Source: Heracleum sosnowskyi (Eukaryota; Streptophyta; Magnoliopsida; Apiales; Apiaceae). From it: a DNA stretch of 64,000 bases. The notes under the pieces were generated by a model. It was given only the letters and a program-made list of their open reading frames with translations. It was not told the DNA's origin and did not search any database. The first letter of the stretch is position 1; each line of letters starts with the position of its first letter. The stretch spans positions 52,927,190 through 52,991,189 of the forward strand of contig CM061244.1 in NCBI GenBank assembly GCA_030848705.1, written 5' to 3'. A program made the translations under genes and the position numbers. This document shows, piece by piece, positions 11,902-23,710 of the stretch.

Positions 11902-12047
11902 TACTTGATTGATATAAAAATCAGATCCGGTGAATGAGACCAAAATCAAACGTAGCGTGAAAATTCGAAGCAAATTTTTTAACTTTCAAAATTTTTCATT
12001 TAATTGGAATTTCTTGAATTTTAAACAATTTGAAATTTTCAGAAACC

Positions 12048-13391
12048 ATGAGTGCTCCAAAGACAACCGCTGGTATTAAAGTTCCCCCGTTTACTAGAGA
12101 TGATTTCGGTTTGTGGAAGATGAAGATGCTGTTATTTATCAAGGCATCTAACCCGTTGTATATTGGCATATTAGAGAACGGACCGTTTGTACCAATGAAA
12201 CCAGTTAGTGAATCTACAGCTCCTGATGGTAGCAGGATTCCTCAAGGCACCCAACCTAAGGATATTACTGAATATACAGATTCTGACAAAGAACTGATTC
12301 GATTGGATACCGGTTTAATGTTGATATTGGCGGACTCCGCAGACAAGGAAATGAGCTATCAGTTGATGAACTGTACAAGCGGGAAACATATGTGGGATAC
12401 CATTAATTTGATAATGGAAGGAACTGAAGATGTTCAGGAAAACAGATTGGACATCCTGACTTCTCAATATGAAGCGTTTAGGTCCCTGCCAGGAGAAAGT
12501 ATAACTCAGGTCTTTGAGAAGTATACTAAGCTCCTCAATGAATTGGCAATGAAAGGAAAGACCTATCCACTGAGAGAATCGAACAGGAAGTTCATGATGA
12601 CGCTGCCCCATCATGTAGAACACAAGTCATCATCCATTAGGGAAAGAATTGACTTGACAAAGATGTCATTAGAGATGATCTATGGCAAGTTGAAGACCTA
12701 TGAGATGGAACATGAACAAAGGGTGATAATCTACGGATCAGGGACAGTGGAGAACAAACACAATGCACTTGTGAGATCAGCAGCACTTGTAGTGGATAAA
12801 CCAATAACTTCTGAGATTCAGGTTCAAACCCCTAGAGCTGGAAAGGAGGTGATAATAGAAGCAGAAATGGATTCTGTGAATCTGGGTGTTGATGAAAGTG
12901 ATTACTACACCCTAGAAGAGCTTGAGCAAATGGAAGACAAAACCATGGCGTACTTAGCTGCAAAGTTTAGTCACATTCGTTTCAAAAGAAACCCTAAGTA
13001 CAAGTTCAAGGGCTCAACCAACAGATTCCAGAAGAGCAATTATACACCTAGTACAGGCTTTAAGGGAGGCTACAAGACTGGCATGATTGATAGAAGCAAA
13101 TCAAGATGCTACAACTGCAATGAGTTAGGGCATTTCGCCACTGAATGCCGGAAGCCTCGTCAAGCAAGAGACATGAAAGATGTCTATGGAAAGAAGGATT
13201 CTTATGATGAGTTGAAGAAGGAGAATGCCAAGCTTAAACAACAACTGGAGGCATTTTCTAGAAAGCAGAAAGGGAAAGCTTATATAGCAGAGGGAAAGCA
13301 CTGGGATGATACTGATTCGGATGAAGAGGAGGAATATGTAAATGTTGCTCTAATGGCTGACTCTTCAGAGGAATCACCACAATCATCTCAG
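12048..13391 (+). CDS. gag: Element A gag, first exon (capsid and nucleocapsid)
   Basis: Start chosen at ATG 12048 (context ACCATGA); the longer open frame upstream uses no ATG. The protein begins with the copia Gag fold (GLWKMKMLLFI near residue 25, HMWDTINLIMEG near 120) and has one CCHC zinc knuckle, CYNCNELGHFATEC, near residues 354-367. It ends in the acidic motif DSDEEEEYVNVALMAD. Gag forms the particle and binds the RNA. At 13391/13392 the sequence reads CAG|GTACCT, a good 5' splice site at a codon boundary. Translation of unspliced RNA would continue to 13607, where the solo LTR K1 now interrupts it. Confidence 0.85.
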
Positions 13392-14192
13392 GTACCTATC
13401 TTAACTACAATTGATATGTCTAACTCTGAGTACAAGAAAACTGTGCAAGATCTTAGTGTAGAATTGTTTAATGTACACACAAGCATGCTACCATCAGAAT
13501 TGGAAAATGCTAAACTAGTTCTTAAGATTAAAAAGCTAGAATCTAAAAATGAAGAACTAGAGCTTGTAGCTGTAACATTAGAAGATCTTAAGCAAAAGAA
13601 TGCGTACTGTAATAACCCGAATTTTTGGAAAAATTTAAAACTTTTCTTATTATGATTAAGTGCATCAGTGAATAGTGAATTTGGTGGATGAATAGTGATT
13701 TTGAGAATTAACAAAGTTTTTCATGCCACCTATGTACGAGACGTAGTGTGGATATTCGGAAGTCATATTAGTGATCTACGGAGTAAATAAGTGAATGTAA
13801 AGACGATCGGAATTCAGAAATTCCAAATTTTATTTTTGTGTAGTATTTGACCGGGCAGCGAATTATATATTATTATATTCAAGAAATGAGATATTAAATT
13901 AAGGATTTGAGGATTTAATATTTTGGAATTTTATTTTATTTGATTTGAGAATTTAGAACAAAAACCACTGAGACAGTGAAACGAAGGTTCTAGAAACCGC
14001 TGATACTTTATAACGAGATTAAGTGATTAAGCGAACGAATCATGGATTAAGGATTGAAATTATGACAGGATTAAATATAGACATGGAAGTAACATGTAAC
14101 AAGATTAACTCGAGAAATGCAACATTTGGATCATCCATGTGAAAAGAAACGAACTAGTAAAGCTGCTTTGCCACCATGACCCTCCAGTGCTT

Positions 14193-14202
14193 GACACGTG
14201 TC
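14193..14202 (+). promoter_or_regulatory. G-box palindrome in K1
   Basis: GACACGTGTC, a perfect palindrome with the CACGTG core bound by plant bZIP and bHLH factors. K2 has two such sites at 27837 and 27879. Regulatory use is inferred. Confidence 0.4.
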
Positions 14203-15669
14203 CTGCTTTGCCACCATGATATCTCATGGATCAACATGTGTCCTGATGATAAGGCTTAATGCTGATGACTCACCAAAACAAAGACTTGACCACAAAATAT
14301 CATTTCAATTATCAAAACAACCAAAAGTAAAACCATTCCATTTTTCTTCATTTTCGGCAAAAGTAAAACTGCCGAATTATAAATTTCATACCTCCTTCAT
14401 TTCTCGGTGGCAAATGGCGATCTATAACTTGTTGGAAAGGTCTTGAGATAATCTACATTTCCTATTTCACGAGTTTCCTTCATTTGAGCAAGGTACGACC
14501 TTCATGTTTCCAGTTCTTTAAACCGGTGTATAGTAACTCCGAGAATTCATAACTTGTTCTTGATTTTCTTTTGCAAGTTTAAGGATGATAACCATGGATG
14601 AAGACTCTTTTGAGGCTTACAAGCTCTTGTGGTGTGTTTAAGGATTCAAGGAAGGTATAAAGACCTCTGCCCCCTTTTGTTTATATGAGTTTGAAGTGGT
14701 TTTGATGTTTATGTAAAGTTAAGATCATGATTAAGTAATTATATGGATTGTTGGTTGAGTTTGGAGGATGGGTTATGAATTTGTTTTGATTATTCATGGA
14801 GGATTTGACTGAGTGGAGGGTGTATAAGGTGGATGGTGAGTTTGGGCTTAATTGGTATTGATTTGGTTGTGTTTTGGAAATGGAAAACGTTACGATTATA
14901 GCCGTCGTAATGCCCATTTGATTTAAGGCTGTTTTGAGCAAGAATTACGAACTGGTATTGGAATATTTTTGACCAGAACTGACCATGAACATGTAGGTCT
15001 TATTTTAAGGTTTGTTTTGGTATAAATATCATGTCCATACGATTTACGGTTTAAGAGAAAAGTGAGTTTTAGTAAACGTCGTTCGGAGGAACAACCCTTC
15101 TCTGGTCAGCCACTTTGAGGCTATATTTGGACCACTTAGAAGCCATATTAAAATGTAAACCTTTGAGGAATAATACTAGAGACAGTTAGGAAGGCTCACG
15201 AAAACGATTCGGATTAAAAATATTAATTTTCGAGTTTATAAAAATGTTTTAGTCGAGGTCGCGCAAGTGAAAACCACTGAAAACGAGACTTAGAAACCAA
15301 GGTTCCAAATGGTTAAGTATAACTTGGATTTGAGAATGGATTTCAAACCAAACTTGTGATATAAGTATTTGACGAATAACATGGACTTAGTATGAGCCTA
15401 TAACGAGCTAGTAATTCCTTGGTTGTGTTTCGCTTACGTGTTTAAGCATTAAGTTATAAGTGGTTTATCGAGGGGATTAACCGTGTGTTTTCGTTTGACT
15501 TTGTCTAGATTGTCCGGCATCGTCGCGAACCCCTATCACCTCTCGAGCACCAGGCAAGTTTCTAAAACCATATTTTGAAGTATGCATATACTAGATGCAA
15601 GTTTTCTTATTTCATGCTATGTTTTCCATTAAGTATACTAATGATGCATACGATATGATATTATGCATG

Positions 15670-15829
15670 TTTTCAAACCTTACATCGTATATAGATGTAA
15701 TGGTATTAAAAATGTTGAGACGTAATATATGCATATGGTAGATGCATGCTTTCAAACCTTACATCGTATATAGATGTAACGGTATTAAAAATGTTGAGAT
15801 ATAATATATGCATATGATAGAGGCAAGTT
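15670..15829 (+). repeat. 80 bp tandem duplication in K1
   Basis: Two copies of a unit starting TTTTCAAACCTTACATCG, period 80, with a few differences. Absent from K2. Confidence 0.8.
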
Positions 15830-18225
15830 TTCAAACCTATACCGTTTTAAAAACTGTTGTGGTGATAACTAAAGATTTTGAGATATATGCTATATGTGTA
15901 TGATTTCGAAATGATTTCTATGATGCTAAGTCAAAGGTATTGATACAAGTTGAACTTATAAGCTATGGATATAGTAATATTTTGGAGCTGATGTGCTAAG
16001 CAAAACCCTCAGTAGGGGGAATATACTCTGCATTTATACTTTGGACCGGGAATGGTATCAGTTGTTATCTAGAGATAAATTATATATTCTCTATATTTAT
16101 TTTACATACTAAGAATGGTATCAGTTGCTATCTAGGGTTATTTTATTGTGTTATTACAATTAATCTCGATAAGTGGTTTACAAATTAAAGATCATTTGGA
16201 GTTTAATCTATTAAGGGTATATTTTAAATATATGATGAATAGTTGTTATCTACCCTTTTTGGTAAGAAAGTACTTGAGAATTATTTCTAAATAAATATTC
16301 TTTATTAAATATAGTTTGCATTAATTATTTAAAGCCCTACTTCTTAAGGAAGTATTTTGTGAAAACTATTTTAAACCCTAGATAGCTAATAAAGTATATT
16401 TCAGTCAATTTTTATTATAAATAGAGAAGGTTCCCAAATCTATTTCCCGTTTAAGTCTATATTCAGAAAGACTTAAATGTTCGCTCAAACTACAAATGCA
16501 TGGGACCTTTCTCGAGATTTTATGTATGTTTCCAGTGGACTGCCCGGTCCTAAATCTTTTAAATCAATGAATTTATCAGTCTGGTTTACTACCATCAAAA
16601 TGATTTTGATTACTTCCTCAAGATTCGAGGGGTAAGATCAGTGGAATTAGTTGCATCCATTAACAAGCGTCAGCTTGGGAAATATGGGTGAATTTTCCTT
16701 TCCAACCAGATATGACTACTTTGTGGAGTTGTATTCTTGGGGAAAAAGGGAAAGGAACTTTATGTTTCAGTGTTATGGATTTACTCGAACTTGGAGAGTA
16801 TGTAAGGGACTGAGTAGCGCCGGTCCCCTAAGGGAATTACAATATGGTCGACGGACTGGTGAACGGGTCTGTTCTTCCCTTAGTTTATCAGAAATTGCCC
16901 GACCGTAGGAAAGAGGAGAGCAACAGGCCGACGGACTAGTGAAACGGGTCTGTTCTTCCTCATAGGAGAGTCAGAGGCCGACAGACTGGTGAAACGGGTC
17001 TGTACTTCCTGCCTACAACCGATTGGCGGGGAGGTAGGTCAGTCAGATACTGTCTATTCTTCCCTTCTACGTAGAAAAAGATCAGGGGGATACAGCTTGC
17101 GACTAATCATCGTAGGGGTATCCTTGGCGCCCAGAATCTCCATCTACAGTTCATCATTCATGAAAGAGCACATTTTGTGCAAGTTTTCAGAAAAGAAAGT
17201 TTATTCCAGTCATTCAGATCTATGCAAGTTTTCAGAAAGAGAAAGTTTACTCAAGAGTATTCAAGTTTATTCCAGTATATGAGTTTATCAGAAAGCATAT
17301 GATTTTATGAAAAAGATATATGGAACCAGATGAGCTTAGAAATGGATTGGAAATATTTTACATTGTATTTATTTCCAAATTATGATATGAGGTAAATGTT
17401 TGATATGAAAGATGATATTGAATTTTCCTTATAACTTCATCTTTTCAGTTATATGTTGATAGTCTGCTTATATTCTATATAGCAGATATTTTACGAAAAG
17501 GATATACTGAGTTATCCTGTCTTTTATTTTATACTAGAACTTTGTTCATAGTATGAATATCGAAAGTTTGCAGAATATTATGGAGAGGATATTTGAAATA
17601 CAACAATGGTATTTTTGGAATATATTCCGATAAGGAAATGATTTCAGCATCAAGATATTTTGACAAGTATTGTCGTATACCCGCTTTATTTCTGGGTTGA
17701 ATAAAAGGCATAATTATGCCATACTTTCATTACCTTGATGAGCTATCGCTCACTCTTGCTATTATTTTATATATATTATATAGCAGCGAAGCAGGATGCC
17801 TATGGGACGGCACGTACCTCGCAAGGCGTTTCCATTAAGCAGTTTCTAGCAGCGATCCCGAGAGTAGTACGAACCAATCGAATCAGGCTACGGCTTTTGG
17901 TATTCAACTTATGTATAGACATGAATGGTATTAGAGGATTGTGAGCATCAGAAGGCTAAGTTGGTAATGTAACAATACTTAGAAATTGTATCAGTAACAG
18001 ATTCAAAAGACATTTGGGTATTGTAATAAAAGTTATTTATTCCGCAGTTGTTATATTGTGTCGTTTCTGAGACTCTAACCTGTGTGTGTGTGTGTGTGAG
18101 ACATATGTTGTGGGTTCATGAGCAGGTGAATTATGAATGGTGTGAGTAATACAGGTAAGGCAAGGAGTACATGGATTGTGACAACCCTAAATCCCTGACC
18201 CCGGATTTGGGGCTGTTACACGTAC

Positions 18226-19074
18226 TTAGAGAACAAGGTCAAGTGTAATGATGAGATAGAGACTATCCTCAGGAAGCAGATTTAAGATCTAGATTTGAAG
18301 CTGAATGCTTTTAAGAATTCCGCTCTAGTGGCTAAGAAAATCATTGATACTCAGGCCATAGAGAATAAAACCGCTATAGGATTTGACTATAACAAGAAAG
18401 CTGGTAAGAAGATTGTGGAATTCCCTGTGACATCTTCAGTTGTCAAAAGGAATACTCCACATGTTCTTAAGAATGTTGATTGTCCAGTTTTTGTTAAGCC
18501 GTTTCCACCACTCTTTCATGAGGATGACCTTTTCATTAGACAAGAATTGCTTGAGGAGGATTTATTGAAGGAAAAAGAGGTAAAGACTAAGTTGCCTAGG
18601 AAATCAGTAAAAAATGAATTACCTAAACCTGATTTACCTAAAACTGAAGTAGGTTCCTTAGTTAGTAATGTTAAAAAGAACAGGAATGGGAGGAAGAAGA
18701 TTGTTAATCAGGAATTGGTTCCATCTTCTCCCATTGCATCTAGGAAGTTGTGCTCCATTTGTAATTCTGCTGGACACCTTACACATGCATGTAAAAAGGT
18801 TAAAGTAGAAACTGCTAATGCTTCTGAAATGCATAACATGTCTGACGTGCCTGATAATCATGAGCCCTGTGGGAAGAAAGAGTGTTTGCTATGTAAGTAC
18901 AACATCATGCATGCTTATTTTAAGTTGATGAATGATAGTAGCAATAGCACTAGTAATGTTAAATCCACAGATACTATGAATATCAAACAGGGTAAGACTA
19001 AATTGAATGTTACTCCTGTTAAATCATCTAAACCTTCAGGACCCAAACAATTTTGGGTACCAAAGTCCGCTTAA
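18226..19074 (+). pseudogene. gag: Element A gag C-terminal extension, inside the proposed intron
   Basis: Continues the gag frame after K1 and its duplication. It contains the knuckle CSICNSAGHLTHAC, a second Cys-rich patch (CGKKECLLCKYNIMHAYF), and ends in QFWVPKSA and TAA, 15 bases before the acceptor AG. The relatives B and C end in TWVPKST and VWILKSNTQ at the same place. A premature TAA at 18283-18285 breaks this copy. The part would be present only in protein from unspliced RNA. Confidence 0.7.
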
Positions 19075-19091
19075 TCAATCTGTGATTGCAG

Positions 19092-22000
19092 GGTAAGGTT
19101 AAAAGCTCAAAGGTTGTGTGGATTCTGGATAGTGGCTGTTCTAGACACATGACAGGTGAAGAGTCCCTGCTTACAGAGGTGGTTAAGAAGACCGGCCCGA
19201 TTGTAACCTTTGGAGATGACAGCAAAGGATTCACTACGGGATATGGTAAATTGAAAGCTGGAAATGTCATCATTGAAAACATCTCTCTTGTTGAAGGATT
19301 AAAGCACAATCTTCTAAGTATCAGTCAATTCTGTGATAAAGGCTACAATGTAGATTTCAGAAAGGACAAGTGCTTGATCACCAACAGGAAGGATGAGAAG
19401 CTTACTCTACTGGGAGTGAGAAAAGGAAATTTGTTTATAGCTGACTTAAGTTCTACCAGTGAAGGAGAAGTTACATGTTTCTATGCAAAGGCATCTTCAG
19501 AACAAAGTTGGCTATGGCACAAGAAGCTCTCACATCTGAACTTCAAAACTATGAACTCTTTGGTAAAGAGAGAGTTAGTGAGAGGGTTTCCCCTGATGGA
19601 ATTCAATCAGGAGGGACTATGTGAAGCATGTGAAAAAGGGAAGTCGAAGAAAGCATCACATGGAAGCAAAGGAATGACAAGCATTACTGAACCATTACAG
19701 CTGATTCATATGGATTTATTTGGTCCAGTTAATGTTATGTCACTTTCAAGGAATAGATATGCATTGGTGATGGTGGACGACTACTCCAAGTACACGTGGG
19801 TGTTGTTCATACAAACAAAGGATGAAGCAACACAACTAATCATTGATCACATCAAGAAGATAGAAGTGGAAGCTAAGCTACCTGTGCGGACAATCAGATC
19901 AGACAATGGAACTGAATTCAAGAATGCAGTTCTTAATGATTTCTGCTCAGAGAAAGGAATATCAAGACAGTTTTCAGCACCAAGAACTCCTCAACAGAAT
20001 GGAGTAGTGGAAAGGAAGAACATGACCTTGGTTGAAGCAGCAAGGACCATGTTGAGTGAATCAAAACTTCCCACTTACTTTTGGGCTGAAGCAGTGAATA
20101 CAGCTTGCTACACTCAGAATCGAACCCTGATCAACAAAGATCATGAAAAGACTCCGTATGAGTTAATGGCCAACAAGAAGCCAACACTGAAGTACTTTCA
20201 TGTGTTTGGTGCAAAGTGCTTTGTACTTAAAGATGGAGAACATCTTGGCAAGTTTGATGCCAAAGCAGATGAAGGCATTTTTCTGGGCTATTCTCTGGAA
20301 TCTAAGGCTTTCAGGGTATATGTGATTGAAGATAAGAAGGTGTTGGAAAGCTTTAATGTAACATTTGACGACACTAAAAGACCAGGCCTGCAAACTGGAG
20401 AGAACTCTGAATCCTTGGTATTTGAAAATCTATCAGGAGATTTCTCTGACAATGAAGAAGTACCTGAAGTTGTTACAGTCATTAATAATAATCATAATGA
20501 TAATGATTCTGGAGAAAGTGGTGACCAAAGTGGAGATCCTCAACATACAGGATCCACTAGTCAGTCTTCAGAATCAACAGATCAAACCGTCAACAACTCA
20601 GGGGGAGCAGGAGAAGGATCAACTAGTCACACTCCACAACATCTAGAACAAGGAGAATCATCAAGATCGCATCTGCCAAGACAAAGGGTATGGAATAGAG
20701 ATCATCCCTTTCACTTGATCATTGGTGATCCGGACACAGGAGTGAGAACTAGGAGAACATCACAAAATGAATGTCACTATTCTGGGTTTCTTTCAGAAAC
20801 AGAACCTAAGAAAGTTGAAGATGCTCTAGATGATCCAGATTGGGTGATTGCTATGCAAGAAGAACTCAATCAGTTTGAAAGGCAGAAAGTTTGGAAGCTG
20901 GTACCCAGGCCTAAGGGAAAATCTGTTATTGGAACACGATGGGTATTCAGAAATAAGCTGGACGAAGATGGCATTGTAACGAGAAACAAAGCCAGACTGG
21001 TTGCTAAAGGTTACTCTCAAGAAGAGGGTATAGATTATGATGAAACCTATGCACCAGTAGCAAGACTTGAGGCCATCAGAATGTTTCTGGCATTTGCTGC
21101 ACATTCCAATTATAAAGTATATCAAATGGATGTGAAGAGTGCTTTTCTGAACGGGGAGTTAGAAGAAGAAGTGTATGTCGAACAACCTCCAGGTTTTGAG
21201 GATTCAAAACTGGCAGACTTTGTGTACTTTCTATTCAAAGCTCTCTATGGACTCAAACAAGCTCCGAGGACATGGTATGACACTCTCTCTGAATTCTTAC
21301 TTGAAAATGATTTTACAAGAGGTGTTGTAGACAAAACTCTCTTTGTCAAAAAGCATAAAAATGATTTGATATTGGTGCAAGTATATGTGGATGACATAAT
21401 ATTTGGTTCTACTAATGATGATCTATGCAAGAGATTTGCTAAGTTAATGCAGAGTCGTTATGAAATGAGCATGATGGGTGAATTGTCATTCTTTCTTGGA
21501 CTGCAAGTATACCAAAAACAAGGTGGTATATTCATTTGTCAGTCCAAGTACATCAAGGATCTTCTTAAGAAGTATCAAATGGAAGACTCGTCTACGGCAA
21601 AGACTCCCATGCCAACTGCCACTAAGCTTGATAAGGATGAAACTGGTAAGAAGGTTGACATCACAGGCTACAGAGGTATGATAGGCTCATTACTTTATCT
21701 CACTGCAAGTAGACCAGATATAATGTTTGCAACATGCTTGTGTGCTAGATTTCAGTCTGATCCTAAAGAATCTCATCTAATAGTTGTTAAGCGAATATTT
21801 AGATATCTTAAGGGGACCCCAAATCTTGATATTTGGTACCCTAAAGATACAGGATTTGATCTTATTGGATACACAGACTCTGATTTTGCAGGTTGTAAGA
21901 TTGATCGGAAGAGTACTTCAGGAAGCTGTCAGTTTCTTGGAAGAAGGTTAGTTTCCTGGCATAGCAAGAAGCAGCATTCAGTGTCCACATCAACAGCTGA

Positions 22001-22330
22001 GGCTGAATACATTGCTGCTGGTAGCTGTTGTGCTCAGATCTTGTGGATGAGAAACCAACTCCGTGACTATGGACTTTTGTTGACAAAGATTCCAATATTT
22101 TGTGCAACACAAGTGCCATAGAAATCTCAAACAACCCAGTGCAACACTCGAGGACGAAACACATCGACATCAGGTATCATTTTATCCGAGAGCATGTCAT
22201 GAATGGAACTGTGGAGTTACATTTTGTACCCACAGAGGATCAAATTGCAGACATCTTTACTAAACCGCTTGATGAATCCACTTTCAATAAGTTGGTTGGT
22301 GAACTTGGGATGTTAAATCTTTCTAATTGA
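19092..22330 (+). pseudogene. pol: Element A pol (PR, INT, RT, RNase H), frameshifted near its end
   Basis: Second exon by the splice reading; it starts after TTGCAG. Domains in order: protease with ILDSGCSRHMTG; integrase with the H-H-C-C finger (HKKLSHLNF, CEACEKGK) and D, D, E at MDLFGPV, IRSDNGTEF and NGVVERKN; a variable linker; reverse transcriptase with YVDDIIFGST and MSMMGELSFFLGLQV; RNase H with DFAGCKIDRKSTSG and STAEAEYIAAGSCC. A one-base deletion near 22103 destroys the CDN motif of RNase H and gives a stop at 22119-22121. The remaining 70 codons, to FTKPLDESTF, follow in another frame to 22330. Otherwise it is open, so A lost function late. Confidence 0.9.
20597..20607 (+). other. 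Purine tract in the A INT-RT linker
   Basis: CTCAGGGGGAG, the core of the family's 3' polypurine tract, in the variable linker (encodes NSGG). B and C have the same tract at the same place. A candidate central polypurine tract. Confidence 0.5.
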
Positions 22331-23710
22331 TTGTGATTAGAAGTCAGTAACTGCAGATAGTCCTGGTGAATACATGAGTTAAAGAATTGCTATATCCTTA
22401 GGACTCGTGAGTTTATTTTCTGGAGCAATTCTCGTAGTTAGGATTTTTGTACTAATTTTATGTCATAATTATGGATGATATATCTTCTGGCATTTAATTA
22501 GTTATTAATTCTATAAATTATTTAGGTGCTAATATTTGTTCTAAATATTCAAGCATTTATTTAATTTGAATTAATTTACTTTGTTTTTAACATTGTAGAT
22601 TAATGCAGCATAATTGATTAGATTTTGATTGGTTAATATCACTCGATGATATTTAATTGATTTTATTCTAAGAAAATTGTGAATTTTCTGTTAAGAATTG
22701 ATTTTGGTAAATTTGAAAAGATTTGTTAGAATTAAAACTAGGCAGGAAATAAAAATTCTGATTTTTAAAACAAGAACAGGTTTTAAGATGAAGACAGAAG
22801 CAAAAATATCGAATTTAGGAAATTCGATAGTTTTTCAAGTACATAGATAAATCTATCGAAAGTTAATTTCGATAGTTTTTGAAAAGGAAAAGAAAATCTA
22901 TCGAAAACATTTCTCGATAGTTTTTGAGAATATTTTTTAAAATATATCGAAGGAATTTACCTAACTCCATATTTAAATTCTCGATACATTTTGAAATTCA
23001 ATGGAAAATATATCGAATGGGATTTTAATTAATGAAATACTCAAATTCTCGATACATTTTCTAAACAAATCTTCGATAGTTTTTATATCTAATTCAAAAA
23101 ACTTCGATGGTTTTCTGTGGAAAAGTCTGTTAGCATTCTTTTTAAACTCTTCGATAGTTTTTGAGAAAAACTATCGAACGGAAATAGACTCTTCTACCCC
23201 TTCAGAAATCCATCGACAGTACATTTATAAAACTATCGAACCTGAATTGACGATTTTACCCCTGTCAGTTTCAAACGTATATATCATTGCCTTAGTTCTT
23301 TTTCAGTTTCACTTTTACAGATCTGAGAAAAACTTAAAGTTTTATATACTTACAGAGACATACATACACAAACAAGAACACATTTCGATAGTTTCTCCAT
23401 TTTTATCCAAGAAAAACCTTAAAATATTACTGGTTGTCACTATTGACTGTCTTTTAACCGTGAGAAATTAGTATTTTTTGAGTTTTTGGCACTTTCTGAG
23501 AAAGAAACCATCGAACAAACTGTTTGAATTGAATATTGGTTGCTATTAGTCAAGGGTTCTAATTGCTAGTGTTCGAATTTGTGTGTTAGTGTTAAAAGGG
23601 GTGATTTTGTTTTTAGGGTAATTTTGTTAGAATTTGATTAATTAGTAATAATTAATTAAATTTAAAGGAAAAATAGTTTTGGTTTGTTTAAATTTTCTGG
23701 AAATTTTAAA
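22331..23710 (+). other. Spacer between A pol and ORF3, rich in TCGATAG words
   Basis: About 1.4 kb without a supported gene. From 22800 to 23520 it holds more than a dozen copies, on both strands, of (T)TCGATAGTTTTT or its shorter forms (TCGATACATTT, TCGATGGTTTT), often as facing pairs. The same word fills part of the A LTR. The open frame at 23001-23471 simply runs through these repeats. The last 150 bp is an AT-rich leader. Confidence 0.7.

Larger units (their letters stand above)
13608..18220 (+). mobile_element. Solo LTR K1 (4613 bp, probably Ty3/gypsy)
   Basis: Begins TGTAATAACCCG and ends GGGGCTGTTACA, with complementary ends. It is flanked by the 5 bp duplication CGTAC (13603-13607 and 18221-18225). 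The gag frame resumes in register after it. There is no internal coding region, so it is an LTR left after recombination. It shares its first 2 kb and last 0.8 kb with K2, while the middle differs. Inside are GACACGTGTC at 14193-14202, an 80 bp tandem pair at 15670-15829, and three copies of a GACGGACTGGTGAA..GGGTCTGT unit at 16847-17010. Short frames such as 17735-17944 are kept in K2 but have no known domain. Gypsy assignment rests on length and end sequence only. Confidence 0.85.
13392..19091 (+). other. Proposed gag intron of element A, enlarged by solo LTR K1
   Basis: Starts GTACCT after CAG and ends TGTGATTGCAG before GGTAAG; both borders lie between codons, so removal joins gag and pol in frame. 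Without the K1 insertion and its duplication it would be 1082 bp. The same segment is present in B and C and exactly absent in D. The segment is also coding in the gag frame. Confidence 0.7.

Noticed and set aside
17735..17944. Frame conserved in both K LTRs (17735-17944 and 31545-31772)
   Set aside because: Similarity follows from LTR homology; the start differs, there is no domain, and it lies near the 3' end of a non-coding LTR.
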